From positions 1 through 64,000 of the forward strand of contig NZ_LLYY01000017.1 in assembly GCF_001484965.1 (NCBI RefSeq): DNA of 64,000 bases. Direction: 5' to 3'. Positions 26,174 through 35,602 of the stretch are shown here, in pieces. A program made the position numbers and the translations under genes. The notes under the pieces were generated by a model that was given only the letters and a program-made list of their open reading frames with translations, was not told where the DNA came from and did not search any database. The stretch is from Shouchella shacheensis (GTDB lineage: Bacteria; Bacillota; Bacilli; Bacillales; Bacillaceae_D). Numbering within the stretch: the first letter of the stretch is position 1; every line of letters starts with the position of its first letter.

Positions 26174-27322
26174 TTGAAGAAGAAACGAATCGGCATCAGC
26201 TGTTATCCGACCGTTGGTGGCTCTGGCGTCGTGGCGACGGAGCTTGGAAAACAGCTCGCTTCAAGAGGGCATGAAGTTCACTTTATCACATCGAACGTTC
26301 CGTTTCGCCTTGATGATAAAGTCTACCCGAATATCTTTTATCATGAAGTCGAGGTGAACCAGTACTCGGTCTTCCAGCATCCGCCTTATGATTTAACGCT
26401 CGCCAGCAAAATGGCGGACGTGATCCGCACAAAGGAGTTAGACTTTCTGCATGTTCACTATGCGGTGCCGCACGCGGTTTGTGCGATTCTGGCAAAGCAA
26501 ATGAGCGGACGTGAGGTCAAAATCATGACGACGCTGCATGGGACGGACATTACCGTTCTTGGCTGGGACCCCTCGCTAAGACAGCTTATTCGTTTTGGGA
26601 TTGAGGAGTCGGATCTGGTCACTGCTGTGTCGCAAGATTTAGTTAGGCAAACGAAGGAACTGGTTGAGACCGACAAGTCGATTGAGACCGTCTATAATTT
26701 TATCGATGAGAGCGAGTATTACCCGAAGCCTGTGGAGGGCCTTAAAGACTGGTACAACATCGACGAAGATGAGGATGTGTTGATTCACATTTCCAATTTC
26801 CGTCCCGTTAAGCGGATCACAGACATTATTAACAGCTTCTATTTGATTCAACAACAGCGCAAGGCCAAGCTCCTCCTCATTGGCAACGGTCCGGAAGTCC
26901 CCGTTGCCCGTCAACGAATCGCAGAGCTTGGCGTTGAGGACCGTGTGCTCCTGCTTGGCAATCAAAAGCATATCGCTGAGCTGCTATCGATGAGTGATTT
27001 AATGCTCTTGCTTAGCGAGAAAGAAAGTTTCGGGCTTGTGGCGCTGGAAGCAATGGCCTGCGGTGTGCCAGTGATTGGTACGAAAGTCGGGGGGATTCCT
27101 GAGGTGATTGAAGACGGCGTGAGCGGCTACTTGTGTGAGCTTGGCGATACCGAGTGTGTGGCCACACGGGCGGTAGAGCTTCTGAAAAACAAGAAAAAGC
27201 TTGCGGACTTCCGCGAAGCGGCGCTTGAGTGCGTAAAGACCACGTTTTACTCTCAGTATGTTGTCAGCCAGTATGAGCGCTTGTACGAAAAAATGTTAGA
27301 ACAAAGCGAGGAAGAAACATGA
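26174..27322 (+). CDS. bshA: N-acetyl-alpha-D-glucosaminyl L-malate synthase
   Basis: Glycosyltransferase family 4 enzyme joining GlcNAc from UDP-GlcNAc to L-malate, the first step of bacillithiol. The 382-residue protein has GISCYPTVGGSGVVATELG (about 5-23) that binds the sugar nucleotide, and the C-terminal EXE-type stretch EKESFGLVALEAMACGVPV (about 281-299). TTG start, 10 bases after AAAGGA. It overlaps cca by 4 bases. Confidence 0.96.
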   Translation: MKKKRIGISCYPTVGGSGVVATELGKQLASRGHEVHFITSNVPFRLDDKVYPNIFYHEVEVNQYSVFQHPPYDLTLASKMADVIRTKELDFLHVHYAVPHAVCAILAKQMSGREVKIMTTLHGTDITVLGWDPSLRQLIRFGIEESDLVTAVSQDLVRQTKELVETDKSIETVYNFIDESEYYPKPVEGLKDWYNIDEDEDVLIHISNFRPVKRITDIINSFYLIQQQRKAKLLLIGNGPEVPVARQRIAELGVEDRVLLLGNQKHIAELLSMSDLMLLLSEKESFGLVALEAMACGVPVIGTKVGGIPEVIEDGVSGYLCELGDTECVATRAVELLKNKKKLADFREAALECVKTTFYSQYVVSQYERLYEKMLEQSEEET

Positions 27323-28446
27323 CGTGGGTCCAGGCGATCCCAATCCTTAAAAAACTTGAGGAATCGGGGCATAGCGCTTACGTCGTCGGCGGGGCGGTGC
27401 GTGATTTTTTGCTCCAGCGACCGATCACAGATGTAGATGTCGCCTCGAGCGCAGCGGCTGACGAAGTACGGAGAATCTTTCCAAAAACCGTGCAAATGAA
27501 CAACAATCATGAGACAGTGCTGCTTTTTCATAACGGCATTCAGGCAGAGGTGACGACGCTGCGCGGGCGTGAGCTGAAAGAGGATTTACAGCACAGGGAT
27601 CTCACGATTAATGCTCTCGCCATGGATGTGCATGGGGAGCTGATCGATCCAACAGGTGGTCAAGTGGATCTAGAGCAGGGGCTGCTGCGAGCCTATGATC
27701 CTGCCCGGAGCTTTGCCGATGATCCGCTGCGCTTGCTTAGGGTGGCTCGTTTTCACAGTGAGCTAGGCTTTGCCGTTGATCCTTTGCTTAAAAGAGAGAT
27801 GACTCAGTTTGCAGAAACGATCGCGACAGTGGCCAAGGAACGAGTGGTGAAGGAGCTGTGGCAGCTGTTGGCAGGGAGCGGCGTGCAAGGAGCGCTTTCT
27901 TTGCTTTGTGAAACAGGGGTGGGCCTTTATTTGCCGGGACTCCGCCTCGGGGACGTTGAGCTAAAAAAACTGCAAACGATTCCGTCCGTGCACTGGGAGA
28001 GTGAATGTCGCTCGTGGGCAGAGCTGCTTGTAAGCCTTCGTTCTGCGGATGCCCTCTCGGAACTCCCTCTTGCCAATAAAACCAAGCAGGTGGGGCAGCA
28101 AATCTGGAGAATGTACCAACATCGGATGAGAGCGGCGCTTGATGATGGGTCGCTTTATGAGAACGGGCTTGAGGTGGCCGTACTTACCGAAGAGATAAGG
28201 AAGGACCGCGGGCTTCAAGCACTACGGGCGGCTGATGTTAAAGCACAGTTTGATTCCTTGCCAATTACTCGTCGCTCAGAGCTCGCGATCAGCGGCAAGG
28301 ATCTTCTGAACGCTTGTCAGGATCAGCCAGGGCCTTGGCTCGCCGAAGCACTGGCGTTTGCCGAATATGCGGTCGTAACAAGGCAATTGGAAAATAAGCG
28401 TGAGTTGCTGCTTAAGGCTGCGCTAAAGGAGGTGGGGAGACATTGA
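27319..28446 (+). CDS. cca: CCA-adding tRNA nucleotidyltransferase
   Basis: Adds or repairs the 3'-terminal CCA of tRNAs without a template. The 375-residue class II enzyme has VGGAVRDFLLQRPITDVDVAS (about 22-42) with the catalytic carboxylates, the RRxD-type LQHRDLTINALAMD (about 93-106) and DDPLRLLRVARFHSELGF. It is slightly shorter than the ~397 residues of B. subtilis. ATGA overlap with bshA; stop overlaps birA. Confidence 0.95.
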   Translation: MTWVQAIPILKKLEESGHSAYVVGGAVRDFLLQRPITDVDVASSAAADEVRRIFPKTVQMNNNHETVLLFHNGIQAEVTTLRGRELKEDLQHRDLTINALAMDVHGELIDPTGGQVDLEQGLLRAYDPARSFADDPLRLLRVARFHSELGFAVDPLLKREMTQFAETIATVAKERVVKELWQLLAGSGVQGALSLLCETGVGLYLPGLRLGDVELKKLQTIPSVHWESECRSWAELLVSLRSADALSELPLANKTKQVGQQIWRMYQHRMRAALDDGSLYENGLEVAVLTEEIRKDRGLQALRAADVKAQFDSLPITRRSELAISGKDLLNACQDQPGPWLAEALAFAEYAVVTRQLENKRELLLKAALKEVGRH

Positions 28447-29414
28447 AAGAACGACTGTTAATTCTGCTGGAAGAAGGGGAGTACGTCTCCGGTGAAGAGA
28501 TGAGCAAAAAGTTAGGAGTCTCAAGAACGGCGGTTTGGAAGCAGCTTACGGCGCTTAGGGACCAAGGCTATACGTTTGAATCGGTTCCAAAACGGGGCTA
28601 CCGGCTGACGGGACGGCCAGACACCATTCACGCCCACGATGTCGGAGCGTTTCTGAAGACAGAGCGGCTCGGGCGTGAGCTTCATTACTATGACACGGTG
28701 AGTTCCACCCAGACGGTGGCCCACGAGTGGGCGAACAAAGGAGCCGTAGAAGGATCACTTGTGCTTGCCAACGAGCAGCAGGGAGGGCGCGGTAGGCTTG
28801 GACGTCCGTGGCAGTCAAAAAAAGGGACAAGCGTCTCGATGAGCTTGATTCTTCGCCCGCATATCGAACCTCACCGGGCGCCACAGCTAACACTTTTAGC
28901 CGCGGTAGCCATTACGCGGGCGATTGAGCAGGAGACAGGGCTTCGTTGTGACATTAAGTGGCCAAATGACATTTTGCTCGGAGGCAAAAAGCTGGTCGGG
29001 ATTTTAACGGAGATGGCGGCAGATCCTGATTTTGTCCAGTTTGTGATTGTCGGAATGGGCGTGAACATTAACCAGCAGCAGGAGGACTTTACCGAAAAGA
29101 TTGGAGACATTGCCACCTCCCTCTCTATAGAAGCGGGGCGAACGATCCAACGAGCAGCGCTTGTAGCCGCGATCGTAAACGAGTTTGAGTGGCTTTATGA
29201 TGAATATGTCGACCATGGCTTTGTTCGGATTCGTCCGCTATGGGAAGCGCGTTCGATCAGCGTGAACACGTATCTGTACGCCCGAACTCCAAAAGAGGTC
29301 ATTTACGGGTATTCGCTTGGGATCACGGATGAAGGGATTCTCCGCCTCAAAGACGAAAATGGTGCAGAACACTTTGTGTATTCCGCAGACATTGAACTAG
29401 ACAAAAGGACATAA
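28443..29414 (+). CDS. birA: Biotin-protein ligase and biotin operon repressor
   Basis: Joins biotin to acetyl-CoA carboxylase through biotinyl-AMP and represses biotin genes. The 323-residue protein has an N-terminal winged helix (about 15-60, SKKLGVSRTAVWKQLTALRDQ), the GRGRLGRPWQS biotin loop (about 119-129), KWPNDILLGGKKLVGIL (about 179-195) and a C-terminal SH3-like domain. TTG start with a strong AAGGAGGTGG. The N-terminal HTH makes it the bifunctional type. Confidence 0.96.
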   Translation: MKERLLILLEEGEYVSGEEMSKKLGVSRTAVWKQLTALRDQGYTFESVPKRGYRLTGRPDTIHAHDVGAFLKTERLGRELHYYDTVSSTQTVAHEWANKGAVEGSLVLANEQQGGRGRLGRPWQSKKGTSVSMSLILRPHIEPHRAPQLTLLAAVAITRAIEQETGLRCDIKWPNDILLGGKKLVGILTEMAADPDFVQFVIVGMGVNINQQQEDFTEKIGDIATSLSIEAGRTIQRAALVAAIVNEFEWLYDEYVDHGFVRIRPLWEARSISVNTYLYARTPKEVIYGYSLGITDEGILRLKDENGAEHFVYSADIELDKRT

Positions 29415-29419
29415 CTCCA

Positions 29420-29428
29420 TGCTATACT
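29420..29428 (+). promoter_or_regulatory. Extended -10 promoter of panBCD
   Basis: TGC plus TATACT at 29423-29428, a few bases after the birA stop. The transcript would begin near 29436, giving a leader of about 215 bases before panB. Confidence 0.55.
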
Positions 29429-29435
29429 GAAAGGG

Positions 29436-29603
29436 CAAGGGCTGTATCTGTGAGAACGGCACCGAAATGGGAAAGAACGCTTGAGGCTTGCTGCGTGGAT
29501 CCACGTTGGACCGGGACAGCATAAAAGCGCGTGCATGAATGTTCGACCTTTACACACACGCTACCTCTCTGCCTTCTTTCTCTTGGAAAGAAGGCTTCTT
29601 TTT
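29436..29603 (+). promoter_or_regulatory. Structured leader of panBCD, candidate pan RNA motif
   Basis: The leader has a potential closing stem GCTGT (29441-) with ACAGC (near 29518), a palindrome CGTGGATCCACG in its interior, a second hairpin GCGTG/CACGC (about 29528-29562), and ends in an intrinsic terminator before panB. This is the layout of a transcription-attenuating leader. A conserved RNA called the pan motif is known upstream of panB operons in Firmicutes including B. subtilis; by position this is a candidate, but I could not check its consensus. Confidence 0.5.
29571..29603 (+). terminator. Leader terminator upstream of panB
   Basis: GCCTTCTTTC (29571-29580) pairs with GGAAAGAAGGC (29585-29595) across a 4-base loop, followed by TTCTTTTTC. 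It lies 48 bases before panB and so can act as an attenuator. Confidence 0.8.
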
Positions 29604-29650
29604 CGTTGTTTCGTGCAGTTCAACGAACACATTGAACTGGAGGGAGAAAC

Positions 29651-30487
29651 GTGAAGACAACCGCAACGTTTCAAAAGATGAAGCAAGAAAAGGAACCGAT
29701 TGCTATGCTTACCGCCTACGATGCTCCGTCGGCGGCGCTTGCGGAGAAAGCAGGTGTTGATTTGCTTTTAGTAGGGGACTCGCTAGGCATGGTCGTGCTT
29801 GGCTATGACTCCACGATTCCTGTGACGCTCGATGATATGGTGTTGCACACCAAAGCCGCCAAACGTGGCGCCAGGGAAACGTTTATTGTGACCGACATGC
29901 CCTTTTTTACGTACCAAGCCGATTTCAGGGAAACAGCGAACAATGCACGCCGTTTGGTTCAAGAAGCCGGAGCAGACGCGGTGAAGCTGGAAGGTGGGAC
30001 GGAGATCGCTCAGACCGTCAGGCAGCTTGTTGCTGCTGGCGTGCCGGTAATGGGGCATCTTGGGCTAACCCCACAGTCTGTCGCCGTGCTTGGCGGCTAT
30101 AAGGTTCAGGGAAAAGCCGCTGAAGAAGCGAAAGCGCTTCTTCAGGAGGCGAGAGCGCTTGAGGAAGCAGGAGCGTTTGCCGTTGTGCTCGAATGTGTCC
30201 CACGTCAACTAGGGGCACTTGTTGCACAGACGCTTAACATTCCGGTGATTGGCATCGGTGCTGGAGCCGAGACGGATGGGCAGGTGCTTGTCTACCATGA
30301 TGTCATCGGCTATGAATCGGAACGAGTGGCCAAGTTTGTCAAGCAATACGTCCACATCTCCCATCAGATTCAAGAAGGGCTCACGGCGTATGTAGACGAG
30401 GTGAAGCAGCGTGCCTTTCCAGAGCTTGCCCAGACGTATACGATGAAGGACGAAGCGCGTCTTAGCCTGTACGGAGGTCGCTCATGA
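29651..30487 (+). CDS. panB: Ketopantoate hydroxymethyltransferase
   Basis: First step of pantothenate synthesis: adds a hydroxymethyl group from methylene-THF to 2-ketoisovalerate. The 278-residue protein has [30 protein letters not shown] (starting about residue 19; metal and substrate site), [15 protein letters not shown] and [17 protein letters not shown] start after TGGAGGGAG. The stop overlaps panC. Confidence 0.97.
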   Translation: MKTTATFQKMKQEKEPIAMLTAYDAPSAALAEKAGVDLLLVGDSLGMVVLGYDSTIPVTLDDMVLHTKAAKRGARETFIVTDMPFFTYQADFRETANNARRLVQEAGADAVKLEGGTEIAQTVRQLVAAGVPVMGHLGLTPQSVAVLGGYKVQGKAAEEAKALLQEARALEEAGAFAVVLECVPRQLGALVAQTLNIPVIGIGAGAETDGQVLVYHDVIGYESERVAKFVKQYVHISHQIQEGLTAYVDEVKQRAFPELAQTYTMKDEARLSLYGGRS

Positions 30488-31395
30488 TGATGATTGTGAG
30501 AACGAGGGCAGAGCTTGAGCGAGCGCTCTCAAGCATTCGAGAAAAAGGCGCTTCCATCGGTCTCGTACCGACGATGGGTGCTTTGCATGAAGGGCATCTT
30601 TCGTTAATTAAAAAAGCAAAAGCGGAAAACGAGTTTGTTGCCATCAGTATTTTTGTCAACCCGCTCCAGTTTGCTCCAGAAGAAGATTTCGACTCCTACC
30701 CGCGTGATTTCGAACGAGACAGAGTGCTCGCTGAGAGGGCCGGCTGTGACTTGATTTTTCATCCCTCGGTGGAGGAAATGTATCCAAGTGAGCCGATGCA
30801 GATCGTCCACGTGCAAAAGGGAGCGGGCGTTCTTTGCGGCAAAAGCCGCCCCGGTCACTTTGACGGTGTGGCGACTGTTGTCTTGAAGCTGTTTGGTCTC
30901 TTTCGGCCAACAAGAGCGTATTTCGGGCAAAAGGATGCGCAGCAAGTAGCGATTATCACTCAGCTGGTGCGGGAATTTTATGTGCCGATTGAAGTGGTAG
31001 CGGCACCGACCGTGAGGGAAGAAGACGGGCTTGCGAGAAGTTCGCGCAACGTCCGTTTAACACCTGAGGAGAGGGCGGAAGCGCCGCGCTTATCCCAGGC
31101 TTTACAAAAGGCAAAAAGGGCCGTCGAGACCGGGGAACAAAAGCGTACCTCGCTTGTCTCCATTGTAGAGGAGGAGCTTCAACAGTTCAGGCATGGCGCC
31201 ATTGATTACGTTGAAGCACTGAGCTATCCAGAGCTGCACGAACAGGAGGAGCTAAGTGGCCAAGCGATCATCGCTCTTGCTTACCAGTTTTCCAAGGTCC
31301 GCTTAATCGACCACATCCTGGTAGAGGTACGTACAGAGAAACGGGGGGATGCAAATGTTTCGAACGATGATGAAAGCAAAGTTGCATCGTGCTAG
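30484..31395 (+). CDS. panC: Pantothenate synthetase
   Basis: ATP-dependent ligation of pantoate and beta-alanine. The 303-residue protein has [15 protein letters not shown] (about 26-40, HxGH nucleotide motif), [26 protein letters not shown] and [16 protein letters not shown] (KMSKS-equivalent). ATG 30484 overlaps the panB stop; ATG 30487 is also possible, both after GGAGG. Slightly longer than the usual ~286 residues owing to the C-terminus, whose coding region overlaps the panD start by 41 bases. Confidence 0.96.
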   Translation: MMMIVRTRAELERALSSIREKGASIGLVPTMGALHEGHLSLIKKAKAENEFVAISIFVNPLQFAPEEDFDSYPRDFERDRVLAERAGCDLIFHPSVEEMYPSEPMQIVHVQKGAGVLCGKSRPGHFDGVATVVLKLFGLFRPTRAYFGQKDAQQVAIITQLVREFYVPIEVVAAPTVREEDGLARSSRNVRLTPEERAEAPRLSQALQKAKRAVETGEQKRTSLVSIVEEELQQFRHGAIDYVEALSYPELHEQEELSGQAIIALAYQFSKVRLIDHILVEVRTEKRGDANVSNDDESKVASC

Positions 31396-31738
31396 AGTAA
31401 CGGAATCCAACTTAAACTACGTCGGTAGCATTACGATCGATGAAGACCTAATGGAAGCGGTCGACATTCTCGAAAATGAAAAGGTGCAGATCGTCAACAA
31501 TAACAACGGCGAACGCTTTGAAACCTATGTGATTAAAGGGCCAAGAGGCGGTCGAGGTATTTGTTTGAACGGCGCAGCGGCACGGCTCGTACAACCGGGC
31601 GATGTCGTGATTATCCTTAGCTATGCGCTCATGGATGAATCGAGGGCACAGACCCACCACCCGAAAGTGGCGATCCTTGACCAGGACAATTGTATCGTGG
31701 AAATGCTAGGAACGGAACCAGCTTCTACCGTTCTCTAG
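31355..31738 (+). CDS. panD: Aspartate 1-decarboxylase proenzyme
   Basis: Makes beta-alanine for PanC. The 127-residue pyruvoyl enzyme cleaves itself between Gly24 and Ser25 (YVGSIT), present here, along with the catalytic Lys9/Tyr58-type residues in KLHRARVTE and ETYVI. ATG 31355 is 7 bases from the run GGGGGG and gives the same length as B. subtilis PanD; ATG 31349 is too close. The gene overlaps the end of panC in another frame. Confidence 0.96.
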   Translation: MFRTMMKAKLHRARVTESNLNYVGSITIDEDLMEAVDILENEKVQIVNNNNGERFETYVIKGPRGGRGICLNGAAARLVQPGDVVIILSYALMDESRAQTHHPKVAILDQDNCIVEMLGTEPASTVL

Positions 31739-31804
31739 CGCACATATTCCCTCTTCGGATGTTGCACACTTTACCTAAGTGAGGACTATCTGGAGGGGAT
31801 TTTT

Positions 31805-32740
31805 TTGCATCAGTGGTTAAATGAATGGCAGGCGCTCTACGAGCATGTATGGGAAAAGCCATATGAAAAGGAGAACAGCATTCATCTTGAGACGCTTGAG
31901 AAAATGATGGGTCTTATGCTGGATGCTTGGATCTCGATGGACGAAAAATTTCAAACACTGGTTGATCGCATGGAAGAGGAACCGCAAGCCGTGACCTACG
32001 AATCGGCGGGCACACGCTTGTTTCAATCTGAACGCTTTGAAGAGGCGGCAGAAGCACTTGCGAGCGAGCGCGCGACAGGTCAGGCTGATACCATGAGAGA
32101 GCTTTACGCAGGCTTTGCCTGTCTATATGCAAACAAACTGGAGAGAGCTAGAGAGCATTTTCTGTTCGTGCTTCAAGCTGGACGGGACGTTTTGCTCGAA
32201 CATTTTGCCCATATTGGCTTGGGGCTCCACGCCGTACTGGTTCACGAAATGGAAGCAGCCATTTCACAATTTGAGCAAGCGAAATCATTAACAGACAACG
32301 CCGATGTCGTGTATAATTTAGGGGTATGTTATTATGTTATTCACGCGCACGAGAGCGCTGCCTATTGTTTTGCTGAATACGCGAAGGAACATCGAGAGGA
32401 CACGGAGGCCCTGTATTTCCTAGGGCTGTCGCTCATGAAGGCCGGCCGCTTTGAAGAAGGCAGGGGCGTCTGGCTGAAGTGTGCCGAGTCGTTGAAGGAA
32501 ACGGAGGCTTTGCAAGCACTCGCTCATCGTAGTGAATGGTTTGGCGAGCATGAACTGGCCTGCTATTGTTATGAGCAGATGATGTTCATCGCTGGCCAAA
32601 CGCAAGCGTCCTTGCATGGATTTGCCTGGAACAAGGCACTTCTAGGGGATGAGCGGGCGGTGAATCTGCTGGCCTCCCTTGGTGAGACGGATCCTGAAGC
32701 ACATGTGTCCTGGCAGCTTCTTGCAAATCATTGGCAGTAG
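31805..32740 (+). CDS. TPR-like protein of unknown function
   Basis: A 311-residue soluble, acidic protein with helical TPR-type repeats (for example FQSERFEEAAEALASERATG near 70, AISQFEQAKSLTDNADVVYN near 155, and ALYFLGLSLMKAGRFEEGRG near 200). TTG start preceded by CTGGAGGGG. It lies between panD and dinG, where B. subtilis has none that I recall. No catalytic motif. It probably mediates protein contacts; partner unknown. Confidence 0.75.
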   Translation: MHQWLNEWQALYEHVWEKPYEKENSIHLETLEKMMGLMLDAWISMDEKFQTLVDRMEEEPQAVTYESAGTRLFQSERFEEAAEALASERATGQADTMRELYAGFACLYANKLERAREHFLFVLQAGRDVLLEHFAHIGLGLHAVLVHEMEAAISQFEQAKSLTDNADVVYNLGVCYYVIHAHESAAYCFAEYAKEHREDTEALYFLGLSLMKAGRFEEGRGVWLKCAESLKETEALQALAHRSEWFGEHELACYCYEQMMFIAGQTQASLHGFAWNKALLGDERAVNLLASLGETDPEAHVSWQLLANHWQ

Positions 32741-32776
32741 CGTGATGCGGCCGCGTGCCGCAAATAGAGGTGTAGA

Positions 32777-35602
32777 ATGTCACATAGATACGTTATTGTT
32801 GATTTAGAAACAACGGGTCACTCTCCTGCTCATGGAGATCGCATCATTCAAATTGGGGCGGTAAAAGTGGAAGCGGGACATATTTCCGAACGCTTTACGA
32901 CGTACGTGAATCCAAAGCAGGAGATCCCCCCGTTTATTACGGAACTAACAGGCATTGATAACGAAGATGTCGGCGAAGCGCCGTTATTTGAGGAGGTGGC
33001 GAAGGAGCTGCTCGCCTTTATGGAGGGCTGTGACTTTGTTGCTCATAATGTCCCGTTTGATAAAGGATTTCTTGAACAGCAGCTCCAGCTTGAAGGGTAT
33101 AGCTTTCCAAATGGCTCGGTTTTTGACACGGTCGAGATGAGTCGTGTGCTCTGGCCAAAGCAGATTAGCTACAAGCTGACAGAGCTTTCCACGAGCCTGG
33201 ATTTAGACCACAACCGCCCTCATCAAGCCGATAGCGACGCGTATTCCACTGCTGAGTTGTTTCTTGCGCTGCTACATACAATTGAAACGCTGCCTCTTCT
33301 AACGTTGCAGCAGCTCTTACCGATTGGAAAGCGACTCAAAAGCGACTGGCAGCAGCTGCTTGATCCTCTGATTCGCATGAAGCTAAAAAGCGGGGAGACC
33401 GGAGAGGACGACTATGATTGCTACCGCCAGCTCGCCTTAAAAAAGCAAGAAGTAGGGAGCTCAAGCGCTCCAGAGGAACCGGTAACAACGTTTGAGGAAG
33501 CGCAGGAACTTTTGTTTGGCGAGGACGGCACGTTTGCCCAAGCCTTTTCTTCCTATGAAACACGCCTCGGACAAACACAGATGATGCATGAAGTGAACCA
33601 TGCTTTTCGCGAGCATCAGCATGCCTTGATTGAGGCGGGCACAGGCACAGGCAAATCGCTTGCGTACTTGCTTCCCGCCGCTTATTACGCCAAGCAGGCG
33701 AAAAAGCCGGTCGTCATTAGTACGTACACGATTCCCTTGCAAGAGCAGTTATTGAAGCGGGATCTTCCTTTGCTTGAGGCCGTGACCCCGTTTCCAGTCC
33801 ATGTCGCTGTGCTAAAAGGGCGGAGGCACTATTTAGATTTGCGCAAGTTTGAGCAGTCACTTGCGAGTATTGCGGAGGATTCATATGATGTCTTAATAAC
33901 AAAAGCGCAGCTGCATGTCTGGCTTCTGGAAACCGAACGCGGCGATGTTGAAGAGTTGAATTTAACATCAGGAGGAAGAAACTTCTGGTTTCAGGTACAA
34001 AGCGATGGGGCTTCTGATTTAGGCAAATACAATCCGTGGGCCTCCCGCTGTTTTTACCACCGAGCTCGTCAGGCCACCTTAAAGGCTGAACTTGTAATCA
34101 CCAACCATGCGTTGCTTCTAACCGATGTTACGCAAGCAGGCCATGTGCTTCCGAGCTATTCTCATGCCGTGATTGACGAAGCGCATCATTTGGAAGAAGC
34201 TGCCGGTGATTATTTCGGCGTAAAAACGGATTATGTGTCGCTTTCCTTTGTGTTGCAAAAGCTCGATCGAAACGAAGAGCAAAGCGTGGTAGGCACGCTT
34301 GAGGAGATCGGAGGACGGCTTGCGAAAACGATCGCCTTACAGGAAACTCGAGACACCCTTTCGCTTGTGAAAGAGGATGTCGATGAACTGTTTCGCATGC
34401 TTCACGCCTACACATTGAAGGCGAGTGAACAAGGGCCCACGGACATCGGCCGGGCAAGTCATATGTACAAGAGCTTCTCGGAAAAGGGCACTCTTTGGCA
34501 AGGGGTTCTTGAGTGTGCGATGCGCATCCAGATGAACGGGGAGTCTGTGCTTCAAGCATTTGAATATGCGAGTGCGGTGTTAACCGAGGCCAGTGAGACA
34601 ATGAGCTATATTGACCGCTCTCGTCTAGCGGATGCAAAGACAACGATTGCCATCTTTTCAGAGCATCTTCAAGCCTTGTATGAGCTGCTGCTTGAGTATG
34701 ATGAGACGTTCGCCTACTGGATGGAGGCGGAGCCCAAAGGGGCCAAGAACGCGACGTACTTAGTGGCCAAACCGATTCAAGTGGCTGAACAGCTTGCCGA
34801 TCGGTTTTTCGCGAAAAAGAAAAGCGTTGTTCTCACATCAGCGACGTTAACCGTTAACGGATCGTTTTCCTACCAAGTGCAGCGATTAGGCCTCGAAGAT
34901 TTTGGCGTGAAAACCGTTCATGTTCCGTCGCCTTTCGCTTATGAAAAACAAGCAAAGCTTCTCGTTCCTTCCGACCTTCCGCCTATTAGCGCACGAGCAG
35001 ACGAACTATTTGCCAGCGATGTAGCCATTAAAATTTGGCGGATTGCCGAGGTTACCCGAGAGAAAGTACTCGTTTTATTTACCTCTTATGAGCTTTTGCG
35101 TAAGGTTTATTATTATGTTAAAGATTTAAATAGCGAAAATCTTGTCCAGCTCATCGGGCAAGGGGTAACGAGCGGTAGCCGCAGCCGCCTTCTGAAACTC
35201 TTTAGAAACGTGGAGCAAGGCATTCTTTTTGGCACCAACAGTTTTTGGGAGGGGGTTGATTTGCCAGGAACGGAGCTGGGGCATTTGGTGATTGTTCGTC
35301 TCCCGTTCGCACCACCGAACGAGCCGCTGATGCGAGCGCAAATTGAGCAGGCGAAAGACGAAGGGCGAAACCCGTTCACCGACCTCTCGTTGCCACAGGC
35401 CGTGATTCGCTTTAAGCAGGGATTTGGCCGCTTAATTCGCACGAAAGAAGACGTTGGCTGTGTGTTTGTGTTTGACCGACGCATTGTAACCGCCCGTTAC
35501 GGAAAGGCTTTTGTACGCTCTTTGCCAAACGTGCCAATGTACGAAGGAAAACTTGAGGATTTGCTGCAATTACAGCTCGAATTTGGGGAGGAAGAATCGT
35601 GA
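32777..35602 (+). CDS. dinG: DinG-family helicase/exonuclease
   Basis: A 941-residue protein with an N-terminal DEDD 3'-5' exonuclease domain (IVDLETTGHSPAHGDRIIQIG about 7-27; HNVPFDKGFL near 93; HQADSDAYST near 152) and a C-terminal XPD/DinG superfamily 2 helicase: Walker A EAGTGTGKSLA (near 287), DEAH in VIDEAHHLEE (near 465), SATL and the QGFGRLIR motif VI near 882. It lacks an obvious four-cysteine iron-sulfur cluster, as in other Firmicute DinG proteins, which act mainly as nucleases. ATG follows AGAGGTG; stop overlaps the next gene. Confidence 0.95.
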   Translation: MSHRYVIVDLETTGHSPAHGDRIIQIGAVKVEAGHISERFTTYVNPKQEIPPFITELTGIDNEDVGEAPLFEEVAKELLAFMEGCDFVAHNVPFDKGFLEQQLQLEGYSFPNGSVFDTVEMSRVLWPKQISYKLTELSTSLDLDHNRPHQADSDAYSTAELFLALLHTIETLPLLTLQQLLPIGKRLKSDWQQLLDPLIRMKLKSGETGEDDYDCYRQLALKKQEVGSSSAPEEPVTTFEEAQELLFGEDGTFAQAFSSYETRLGQTQMMHEVNHAFREHQHALIEAGTGTGKSLAYLLPAAYYAKQAKKPVVISTYTIPLQEQLLKRDLPLLEAVTPFPVHVAVLKGRRHYLDLRKFEQSLASIAEDSYDVLITKAQLHVWLLETERGDVEELNLTSGGRNFWFQVQSDGASDLGKYNPWASRCFYHRARQATLKAELVITNHALLLTDVTQAGHVLPSYSHAVIDEAHHLEEAAGDYFGVKTDYVSLSFVLQKLDRNEEQSVVGTLEEIGGRLAKTIALQETRDTLSLVKEDVDELFRMLHAYTLKASEQGPTDIGRASHMYKSFSEKGTLWQGVLECAMRIQMNGESVLQAFEYASAVLTEASETMSYIDRSRLADAKTTIAIFSEHLQALYELLLEYDETFAYWMEAEPKGAKNATYLVAKPIQVAEQLADRFFAKKKSVVLTSATLTVNGSFSYQVQRLGLEDFGVKTVHVPSPFAYEKQAKLLVPSDLPPISARADELFASDVAIKIWRIAEVTREKVLVLFTSYELLRKVYYYVKDLNSENLVQLIGQGVTSGSRSRLLKLFRNVEQGILFGTNSFWEGVDLPGTELGHLVIVRLPFAPPNEPLMRAQIEQAKDEGRNPFTDLSLPQAVIRFKQGFGRLIRTKEDVGCVFVFDRRIVTARYGKAFVRSLPNVPMYEGKLEDLLQLQLEFGEEES

